Of a stretch of DNA of 55,485 nucleotides, positions 43,897-53,300 are shown one piece after another. The notes beneath the pieces were generated by a model that ran no database searches, was not told where the DNA came from, and worked only from the letters and a program-made list of their open reading frames with translations. The translations under genes were made by a program, and so were the position numbers. The DNA comes from an uncultured Erysipelotrichaceae bacterium. GTDB taxonomy: Bacteria; Bacillota_I; Bacilli_A; Erysipelotrichales; Erysipelotrichaceae. The first letter of the stretch is position 1; each line of letters starts with the position of its first letter. The stretch spans positions 1-55,485 of the forward strand of contig CAJKOS010000001.1 in the NCBI GenBank assembly GCA_905201565.1, read 5' to 3'.

Positions 43897-45694
43897 AGCG
43901 TCCTCCCAATAGTTCTTCTACATCTTCACGATACTCTTCCACAAAGGTAATCGTTTCTCCATCGCATTCCAGTATACTATCACCAATTTCATCAAAGAAA
44001 GCTTCATTGATGGCATCTGTAATCACAGAAGGAAGAAGGTGATGGGCATGTATATATTCCGATACATCCTGACCAGATAGTATTGTCTTCAGAATGAAGA
44101 GGTTGTCATCTTCTGCCTGTTCTACAGTTTCCTTTGTTTCTATTACTTCTTCCACTTCTTCTTTTTCTTCCTCTGTCAGTAATGCCTCACGTGTTATAGC
44201 CGCATCATCGCGGATCTTGTCAAGAAATGCGGAATCGAGATTGACCTTTGGTATATTTCTTTCCAGTTCTTCTTTTCTTTCTTCCGCAAGTGCCTTTTCG
44301 ACATATGGTGTAACCCATGCCTCTTCTTCTTTCTTTTTCAATTTATGATAGCCACGCAGGTGTGTCCTTACGACACGGTCGGTTTCATGCAGGATCATCA
44401 TTGCGATATCTTTTATTCCATGCATCATAATATTTTCTACTGCCCATTTTCCATCCCTGCAATGATATGTCTCTACTTCATTGTATACATAATCCACATC
44501 CGCATGTTTTTCTACTTCATAGAAAACCGCATTGGAAAATGGTTCCCAGGGCTTCACATCCATTATGGTGACAGAATCTCTGAAATAAGACTGTTTGTCA
44601 TCTTCAAAAATAAGCCTGTACACTCTTGAAGTGATTTTCAGCATATAGTCCTGGTTGGTTTTATATAAAATAGAATTCCCTACATCGCGATACGAAAGAT
44701 CACTGATTGCTGAAAAGAGTTCTTCATCTGTGAAATCCTCTGGTCTGCTTGTCACAAGCACAGCATGATTGATTCTCTTATCATATTCATAAGACTGCTT
44801 TTTCATGTTATTTTGAGAAAGTGTATGGTAGATTGCATAATCCTTTATCCACCTCCCGATTGTGTTGTACTGATTGTACATTGCCCTGGGGCCAAAATAG
44901 CGTTCAGCTATTACACAAAGTTTCTGATATCCATCCAGGGCATCTTTGACACCAATGCCATTGAGCAGTTCATATATATACATATAGATAAAGGAAGAGC
45001 AGGCAGAACGATAATTCTTTCTCCTGACCTGCGTACGCCAGGAAAAGTAGCTGATCAGCTGGCTTGTATTGAGATCATGATATGTACAAAAATATCGTGT
45101 AAAATTTCCCTTCCATTCCTTAAAATGTCCATCTTCATAGTCCTCCATGAACTTTGCCTGGTGATAGAAATTACGGGCTTTGGATACATGTAATGGTTCA
45201 CCCGGGTATTCTTTATACATGGCTTTCATTTGTGAAATCTTCTCGGGCACTATTCTTTGTGGATGTTGCACAGGATAAGGAGAAGGTGGTACAGGTGTGG
45301 AGTGGTAGATATTGGTTTGTCCTTTACGGTTGTTGTCAAGGACAATGGTGTAGCCCTGCTTTCTTTCTTCTTCTACAGCACGATCAAAAAGTCGGCATAC
45401 AACTTCACAATCCGTCATATCATCTATCACAATGCCTATCCAGTTACTGCCCTTCATGAGAAAGGGCATGGTTACATAGCTGTGCAACAGATCATTATAT
45501 GTTGCTGGTCCGCATTTGATGTCACAGCGTTCAATGATCTCTCCGGTTTCCTCACTATATTCTTTCATCAGCACTGCCAGCCATTTGCCACTTCTGGCAT
45601 GGATGACAGAAACACCAGGCTGGTTACTCCAGCTGGTTTCTTCATATAACTGGTATGTTTCTCTTGCGTATACTGAAAGGTCCTGTAATTCCAC
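43889..45694 (-). CDS. TerB-N/TerB-C domain protein
   Basis: 601 residues. The middle (about 175-255) matches the TerB-N domain: ARNFYHQAKFMEDYEDG, YFCTYHDLNTSQLISYFSWRTQVR and SSFIYMYIYELLNGIG. The end matches TerB-C: IPKVNLDSAFLDKIRDDAAITREALLTEEE, followed by an acidic stretch. TerB-type domains are linked to tellurite-resistance-like stress modules and are predicted metal-binding, membrane-associated scaffolds. The start is a GTG at 45694, with GGAGG five bases upstream; another GTG at 45706 opens the same frame but has a poorer site. It precedes brxD with an 8-base overlap. Confidence 0.78.
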   Translation of the reverse strand: MELQDLSVYARETYQLYEETSWSNQPGVSVIHARSGKWLAVLMKEYSEETGEIIERCDIKCGPATYNDLLHSYVTMPFLMKGSNWIGIVIDDMTDCEVVCRLFDRAVEEERKQGYTIVLDNNRKGQTNIYHSTPVPPSPYPVQHPQRIVPEKISQMKAMYKEYPGEPLHVSKARNFYHQAKFMEDYEDGHFKEWKGNFTRYFCTYHDLNTSQLISYFSWRTQVRRKNYRSACSSFIYMYIYELLNGIGVKDALDGYQKLCVIAERYFGPRAMYNQYNTIGRWIKDYAIYHTLSQNNMKKQSYEYDKRINHAVLVTSRPEDFTDEELFSAISDLSYRDVGNSILYKTNQDYMLKITSRVYRLIFEDDKQSYFRDSVTIMDVKPWEPFSNAVFYEVEKHADVDYVYNEVETYHCRDGKWAVENIMMHGIKDIAMMILHETDRVVRTHLRGYHKLKKKEEEAWVTPYVEKALAEERKEELERNIPKVNLDSAFLDKIRDDAAITREALLTEEEKEEVEEVIETKETVEQAEDDNLFILKTILSGQDVSEYIHAHHLLPSVITDAINEAFFDEIGDSILECDGETITFVEEYREDVEELLGGRYE

Positions 45695-45721
45695 AATATC
45701 CTCCACTGTTTCCAGTGACTA

Positions 45722-46492
45722 TTATAATGCATGTTTCTGTTTCTGATTGTACACAAGCATGCACAATGACAACACGATCAAAAGAAATCCACTCACAACA
45801 AATGGCATATTGGAAACAGATACCGATCTTCCTAGTATTGCATTCGTCAAAGAAAGAGATAACCCAGACACAACAAAACCAGACAGGATGACCAATATAC
45901 CTGTTATAAGCAAAGCATATGCTGTATGGGAGAGAGGACTATGCTTTGCATAAAGCACAAATAGAAGAATAGAGGCAATGGCTAATATACCGGCAAATAC
46001 CGGTCGTACCGTATAGAGATATAACAGGGCTGCCACTTTGATGAATAAACTATGTACACCACTGGTAATACCAGAAATATAGGTATTCATCGCTTCTGTA
46101 CCATAGTCAATACTTTCCATCAAACCTTCTTCATCCACCGTCATATCACAGGCATTCAGTTTCTCAACTGTTCTGTACAACAGCTGTTCTTCTTCCTTAG
46201 TAATGTCTGGTTCTTTAAACAATGTATCAAAGGCAATGCTTTCAGCAGCACTGTCCATATAGACAGCACTGATCTTACGGAATATGCCATCCTCTAACAT
46301 TTCTTCCTGCAATGACACACCATCTATATCCACATCATTTTCAGCATAGATGACATCATTCATGCGCAATATATATGCCCTTCCAACATACCACTCTCCA
46401 AGAGCAGAAGAAACACTATAGCGCAAGGCACTCATAACCATTGCCCAAAACAGAAGTATCACTGCTGAAATCACAAACCATGTCCGTTTCAT
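45722..46492 (-). CDS. Four-helix membrane protein, first gene of the BrxD/BrxHI operon
   Basis: 256 residues: an N-terminal helix (about 5-25), an extracytoplasmic domain (about 30-150) rich in acidic residues, and three C-terminal helices (about 150-250). I do not recognise a family with confidence; a DUF1461/TIGR01906-like layout is possible. The start is placed at ATG 46492 (MKRTWFVIS). A longer frame opens with TTG at 46528, but that TTG is the first base triplet of a perfect-spacing -35 box, and TATAAT ends seven bases before the ATG, so the message is probably leaderless. It lies 27 bases upstream of the TerB gene on the same strand. Confidence 0.7.
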   Translation of the reverse strand: MKRTWFVISAVILLFWAMVMSALRYSVSSALGEWYVGRAYILRMNDVIYAENDVDIDGVSLQEEMLEDGIFRKISAVYMDSAAESIAFDTLFKEPDITKEEEQLLYRTVEKLNACDMTVDEEGLMESIDYGTEAMNTYISGITSGVHSLFIKVAALLYLYTVRPVFAGILAIASILLFVLYAKHSPLSHTAYALLITGILVILSGFVVSGLSLSLTNAILGRSVSVSNMPFVVSGFLLIVLSLCMLVYNQKQKHAL

Positions 46493-46499
46493 AGCATAC

Positions 46500-46528
46500 A
46501 TTATACGCGCATATTCCTTATCTTTCAA
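46500..46528 (-). promoter_or_regulatory. Promoter of the membrane-TerB-BrxD-BrxHI operon
   Basis: TTGAAA (46523-46528), a 17-base spacer, perfect TATAAT (46500-46505), then GTATGCT and the ATG at 46492. The predicted start of transcription is at or one base before the start codon. Confidence 0.75.
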
Positions 46529-46599
46529 GTACCATTCCTTTCAGGTATCGCACGTTGTTTCTTCTTCCTGTATAGTGAAGACAGAAAAGGAGTTATGTT

Positions 46600-47307
46600 A
46601 TGCAATTTGAAGGAAAAGTTGTTGTCGTCACCGGTGGTGCACATGGTATTGGAAAATGTATTGCGGAGCAGTTTGAAAAAGAAGGTGCACATGTATGTAT
46701 GATCGATATACGGGAGAATGATTACTTTGTTGGAGATCTTGCGGACAAAGAAACCCTGGAAACATTTGTGAAGAAAGTGATTTCTGACTATGGACATATC
46801 GATTATCTCATCAACAATGCTTTACCGTTAAACATGGGTATTCATGAAGCAACGTATGAACAATTTGAATATGCATTGAAGGTTGGCATCACCGCTCCAT
46901 TCTATCTTTCCAAACTATTTCTGCCCTATTTTGCAAAGCATGCGTCCATCATCAATATCTCTTCATCAAGAGACAGAATGAGCCAGCCAGAAACAGAAAG
47001 CTACACCGCAGCCAAAGGTGGCATATCTGCTTTGACACATGCGATGGCAATGTCCTTAGCCAATACCGTACGTGTCAATTCCATATCACCCGGGTGGATT
47101 GATACAAACGATACGGTATATGAAGGGTCTGATGCCCTGCAGCAGCCTGTTGGAAGAGTTGGCAATCCACTGGATATTGCCAACATGGTATTGTTTCTCT
47201 GTTCAGACAAAGCTGGTTTTATCACCGGTGAAAACATCTGTATCGATGGTGGTATGACAAAACAGATGATCTACCATGGAGAACATGGATGGACCTATCA
47301 TCAATAG
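46600..47307 (+). CDS. Short-chain dehydrogenase/reductase (SDR)
   Basis: 235 residues, a classical SDR: cofactor motif TGGAHGIGK (residues 10-18), NNA in YLINNALP, catalytic Ser in INISSSRDR, and the YTAAKGG motif with Tyr and Lys. The final stretch GFITGENICIDGGMTKQM is typical. An acidic Asp after beta-2 (MIDIRE) suggests NAD rather than NADP. The substrate is unknown. AAAAGGAG precedes the ATG; a bidirectional terminator follows. Confidence 0.9.
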   Translation: MQFEGKVVVVTGGAHGIGKCIAEQFEKEGAHVCMIDIRENDYFVGDLADKETLETFVKKVISDYGHIDYLINNALPLNMGIHEATYEQFEYALKVGITAPFYLSKLFLPYFAKHASIINISSSRDRMSQPETESYTAAKGGISALTHAMAMSLANTVRVNSISPGWIDTNDTVYEGSDALQQPVGRVGNPLDIANMVLFLCSDKAGFITGENICIDGGMTKQMIYHGEHGWTYHQ

Positions 47308-47316
47308 CACAAGAAA

Positions 47317-47344
47317 AAGAGTTGACCAATTGCAGTCAACTCTT
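47317..47344. terminator. Bidirectional terminator between the SDR and surface-protein genes
   Basis: Ten-pair stem AAGAGTTGAC/GTCAACTCTT (47317-47326 with 47335-47344), 8-base loop. T-rich on both sides (TCATTTTC on plus, TTTTTCTTG region on minus). Confidence 0.8.
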
Positions 47345-47368
47345 CTTCATTTTCTGAACAAACTGTTA

Positions 47369-50300
47369 TTATTCAGCTTCTTTTCTGCGCCTTCTCAGGA
47401 TCATAACACATGCCATACCTCCCGCAAGCAGTACACCTGCCCAGAGTCCGGCATTTGCATAGTTACCTGTACCTGGCTGGTTTGTGGAAGATGTCTTTAC
47501 AAATTCTGCTTTGATTTCAATGTTGCCATTGACCGCAAATGCCTTGATCAGAATTTCTCCTGTCTTTGCATTGTATGTAAAGCTTTCACTTGCAAGTTCA
47601 TTGCCACTCACAAATACCTTGATGCTTTCTGGCAGGCTATAACCTTCTGCAGGTTTGAGGACTGCCTTATAGTCTTCACCACGTACTGCTTCAGTTAGAG
47701 ACACTGTACCATTTGTTGAAGAGAGCTTCACACTGAACTTCTCCACAACCGGTGTGAGTGCCTTGAACGCTGCACGAATTTCCACATTGCCAGTCACTGC
47801 CTCTGCATTGATAGTCAGTGTACCAGTCGTAGCATCATAGCTGTACTGATCAGATGTTAATGCAATGCCATTCACAAGGACTGTTACAGTTTCTGGTAAT
47901 GCATAACCTTCTGCTGCCTGCAATTTTGCGGTATATGCTTCACCACTTACTGCTTCAAATGCGCCAACAAGTGTTCCGTTTTCTGCGGTGATGGTTACCG
48001 TGTACTTGTCTGGTGTTACCGCTTTGATTTCTGACCTGTCACGGACACGGAGTCTGTTACCACCCGCATCATGGGATACAAAGCCGATAGCACTGATCTT
48101 AGCACCTTCTTTGACAAAGTCTTCCAATGGTTTTGAACTTTCATCGGAATAACCGATGTAGCCATCGATGAATACACGTGCTTCTACACCACTTTCATCT
48201 TTTACCAGAATGCTTTCCACAAGACCTTCAGCTACTGTCACTTTTGTGACAGTACCTTCAACTCTCACGAGTCTGCCAAAGTTTGTGGCATAGTCATTTG
48301 CTTCAGCTGTGGTGACATCACTGATCACTACATCTTTAGAACCTTCCAGTACGGTGACATTGATGGCAGAAAGCTGTTTGTCACCAATGTATTCACTGAT
48401 GGAACCTGTAATCTGTACCTGGTCTCCACGACGGATGTTGCTGTCATCAATCGGGAAGACGTTGATACCATTACCTGCATCATCCTGGATGTAGATGGTA
48501 TTGAAGAATGCATTGCCGCTTTCTGCTGTACCGTTGGCTACTGTACCAACAACGGTGAACACATCACCATTAGCACCAGCTCTTGCTTCTGTGATTGTGC
48601 TGATGACTGGTTCTTTCTTGACCATGTTCAGGATGTTCTGTGCCATGATGCCATTGGAGTAGCTGACCTGATCTTCGGCTGCTACTTCAAAGTTGGAACA
48701 GAATACAGTACCAGAGACAAAGACTCTGCCTTCTCCTACCTGTTCTGTTGCCATGGCAACAACATCACCCTTCTGGACAACAGCTTTATCTGGATCATAT
48801 GGATCACTATAGCTCATCACTGGCTTATCATGACCTTGTGCAGGATTCTTACTGTTGATGGAATATGTTGTATCATGTCCATAAACAATAGCTGTACCAC
48901 TTCCAACACTGATGGAACATCCAGAATAGGAACTATAGGCTAGACCAGAGTCAACAACACCAGCCAGCACTTTCTGTACAACAGGATCGGTACTTCCTGT
49001 ATTGAAGTCATCGAAGTAGAGACGATATGGCTGACCACCATTTTTATCCTGATCAATGAGTTCATCATCATTGACCCTCATCGTAGATCCAATACCCTCA
49101 AGCAATGCATTTGCCTGCTTATAAGTTGTATGTGGCAAGCCACTATTAGCGTCCTGGTAGTCCGCTAGACCGCAGACAATCACGGTTCCACCACGCTTTA
49201 CATAGTCGCTGACAACCTGGATGAATTCCTTTTCGAATACACTTGGTACTGCATCACCGGTATAGTCACTTGTGTACTTGAGTGGTGAAGAGATGACAAA
49301 CAGAGAAACATCTTTGAGTGCATCTGCTGTGATTGTTTCACCAGGCTGTGCAATGCGTACCTGGATATTATCGGCAGTACCCATATTGATGAAGTTTGTC
49401 ATATTGCCAGAGTAGTAGCCATTGACATAGTCATTGTAGTGTGTGCCATCAATGAGTACCTTTGTCGCAATGGCAGGATCTGATACTGTCAGTTTCAGAA
49501 CATCTGTAAATGTGAATTCTTCACCATTGATCAATGCCTTCATCTGTACATTGATGTTGAAACCACCTGCAGTACCTGCTACATAGTCGAATGCATATGC
49601 AGCAGAAGTTCTTGCGCCGATGACACCACTGTTACCAAGACCTGTTACATCTGCTGTATGGAATGGTTCTGTTTCACCTTCCATAGTATAGGTGAGCGAT
49701 GTAACCGTCATATCCGTACTCAGGTTGTTATAAATCTGGCTGGAGATTTCAATTTCATCACCCTTGATTGGTAATGCCACACTGCTATCGGTGTTGGAAA
49801 CACCCGCATTGACACTTTCACCAACCCATACTGGTGCAGTTACGGCAATGTTCTTATCTGCCTGTGTTACACGCAGATAGTAGTAACCATAAGTAGATGG
49901 AAGATCATCGAATGTAATGTCTGCACTTGTGCCTGTAAAGGTTGTTTCCGCAAGTGTCTGACCACCATTGACAATGACTTCTACCTTTGTTTCACCTTCT
50001 GTATCCGTTGGATCTTCAATAGAAGCAGTGATATTGATGGAATCCTGATCAGGAAGAATAGAACCCATCGCATTGCCATTCAATGCATAGAGAATGGAAA
50101 GATCATTATCTTCTGTCGCATAGACACGATAGTTCTTCATCGCATCATAGATCGCTGCTTCTGAAAGATCAGTTGCCAGTACGACACTTCTTGCTGTGTT
50201 GGAATCACCCCAGTTACCCTTATGGTTATCCTGGTTGTTTGTTGGTGCTACATGCCATCCCTTATCCAATGCACGTGTGTAATATGCATAAGATGGGAAG

Positions 50301-53300
50301 TAACCAGAACTGCCGATTGCACCTTCACCATTACCAACTTCGATCAATGTCATCTGGTTATCGATCACCGGATCATAGAGGGCAAAATCCATGAAGTCAC
50401 CGAATGTATCACCTGGATGGTTAAACTGGGAAATGGTTTCCGGATTCTCATTCAATGTATCGAAGTAAGCCTCCAGTACATCGTAGTTATCACCTTTGCG
50501 GTATGGTTCAGCATTGCGGTTTTCAAAGCCCTCAGAATTGAATGTATTGATATGACCAGGTGCACCACCAGACCATGTCATCTCAAAACCATACAAACCG
50601 ACAAAGTCATCTTCACGCTCTGTAATATCCCTTGCGCCCTGTCTGCCTTCATGCCATGAAGCATTCTTCTTTTCCGCATCTTCATCACCAAGATGTGTAG
50701 TTCCAGCAGATGGCAAACCACTCTGTCCTTCAAAAGAATTGGAATGGTCTGTCAAAGCAAGGAAGTCGAGGTTTTCTACAGAAGACGCATGATCAAATGC
50801 CTGTTCTACCGTACCTGTACCATCAGAAAGATTGGTATGGGCATGGAGCTGACCAAAGTACAGTGTATAGTCACCAAGACTCATCGGTGCCTTATAGGTA
50901 AATGTAACTACTTCACCCTGCTCTGCCTCAGCAGTATCAGTTGCTGGAATATAGGCAAATGCCTTGATAATAACCGGCTTATCCTTTTCAGGTGTATTTT
51001 CAATCACAATTGGTGTGCTGTACTTCTGTTCATCCTTCACTTCCGGATCAGCAGGTTCAGTACCATCTGTTGCCATCGTGTAGTAAATCTCTGCACCTGT
51101 TGCGGCAGTCAATGTAATTTCCTGTCCTGCTTCAACACTGGCACCACTCTTAGGAGAAGCCTCTACAGAAAGACCTTCTACCTCTGGTTTATCTGGTTCT
51201 GGCATATCCGTAACAACATAGAAGGAAAGCTGGAACTGAGCATCGGATGCGGCACTACTTGAATTGTATGTACTCCAGTTACTGTACTGGTCATACCATT
51301 CCATATAATTGCCACGACCTGTATTACGGATGTTGTATAATCCATCACCAAGGTCAATCACTTCCCAGTCATCATTCACTGCACCAAGATCCATACTGGA
51401 ATGGCTCTCTGCCAAACCAATATTCTGTCCATTCTGGGCAAAGCTGTATGTACCATCCTCATTAGCAATAACAGTCCATACATCTTTTTCTCCATAACCT
51501 GTTACGACACCATCCGTAACGGTGATGTCTGTACCAACATTGTAGAAACTTGTCTTTTCAGAAGACAGTGCCTTGTTATACGAAGGGGCATAAATGACTA
51601 CATTATCACCATCTTCGATTGGTCCTTCTGGTCCTGGAATATCTGTTACAGAATAGAACTTCAAAGCAAACATGCCTTCACTGCCAGAAGCGATGTTGTT
51701 GTATGCACTCCAGTAATTTCTGTCCGCATACCATTCCATATAGCTGTCACGTACCGTGTTCTTGACGTAATAGCATCCATCTCCGGCATCTTCAAGCACC
51801 CACTTATCGTTCTTTCCACCAAGTGGCATACTGGTATAGGTATCTTCCATACCAATGTTCTGTCCTTGATAGGAGAAGCTGTATGTACCATCCTCATTGA
51901 CGGCAACAGTCCATACATCCACTTCACTATATCCGCTAAGACTGCCATCAGCACCTACTGTAATATCCGTACCAGCATTGTAGAAACTGCTTACTACTTT
52001 AGTGGACAATGCCTTGTTATACGCAGGGGCAAAAATAACTACCTGCTCACCATCTTTGAGTGGTCCTTCTGGTTCTGGTGTATCCGTTACAACATAGAAG
52101 GAAAGCTGGAACTGATTATCGGATGCGGCACTGCTTGAATTGTATGTACTCCAGTTACTGTACTGGTCATACCATTCCATATAATTGCCACGACCTGTAT
52201 TACGGATGTTGTATAATCCATCACCAAGGTCAATCACTTCCCAGTCATCATTCACTGCACCAAGATCCATACTGGAATGGCTCTCTGCCAAACCAATATT
52301 CTGTCCATTCTGGGCAAAGCTGTATGTACCATCCTCATTAGCAATAACAGTCCATACATCTTTTTCTCCATAACCTGTTACGACACCATCCGTAACGGTG
52401 ATGTCTGTACCAACATTGTAGAAACTTGTCTTTTCAGAAGACAGTGCCTTGCTATACGCAGGGGCATAAATAACTACCTGCTCACCATCTTTGAGAACAG
52501 GTACCTGTACATCTGCTTTGACGGTATATTGCAGAGTTTGTACAGCACTGCTGTTTTCACCAACTACTGCTACTGCCTTTAATGTGCAGTCTGCTTCAAT
52601 GACCGGTTTGTTTGTGTCACTGTAGATCTGCCTGTTGGCATTCGTTGTATCAGATGGGTCGCTGCCATCTAATGTGAAATAGATGGTTGCGTCTAATGTT
52701 GCAGAACTCAGGGTGATTTGGGTGCCAGATTCTACTTCTCCAGCCTGAGGATCTGCAGCAGGTGCAGCAACCGTAACTTCTCCACTTCCTCCATCACTCA
52801 GCTTATAGAGTGTGAACTGATGTGGATAACCGTTGGGATTACCATTAACAGTTGTTGTCTTGTAGCCACGGAATTTGTTCTGAGAGTTTTTGTTGCTGGC
52901 GAGGTAGACGGTATCTGCACCAGTTCCTGCAAAGGTAAACTTTCCCTCTGTTTCTTCCCATGTCCAGTCGTATGCACCTTCAGTTATGCCATTTTCATTG
53001 CCACCTTTTGGTGCAAGGTAAACATCATTTTTGTCCTTGATTCTGACAGATTGTCCATTCACTTCCAATGTGACATAGGATGTGGAATGCACAACATCAT
53101 TTTCTGGTGTTGTTTCAATCGCTGTCACCCATGTTCCATCTAGTTCACCAACGGCATAATTGGTGTCTGTCAATAGAACATATTCGCCTGTTTCAAGTTC
53201 TTTACTAGTTGTGATTTTCTGATAGGTTTTCGCATCCTCAGCAAATACTGCACGAGGACCAATGGAAAACAGCATCAGAATTGCCATGACAACAGACAAA

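Noticed and set aside
40343..45694. Complete BREX type 2 system
   Set aside because: Only BrxD- and BrxHI-like proteins are present; PglW, PglX, PglY and PglZ are not found in the flanking sequence of this window.
51258..52451. CRISPR-like array
   Set aside because: Repeats are 318 bp, coding and only two identical copies with 876-bp spacing; no short repeat-spacer pattern and no cas genes.
51247..52582. Plus-strand frames inside the surface-protein gene (up to 245 codons)
   Set aside because: They are antisense to the repeats of the surface protein, repeat only because those repeats do, and lack start signals.
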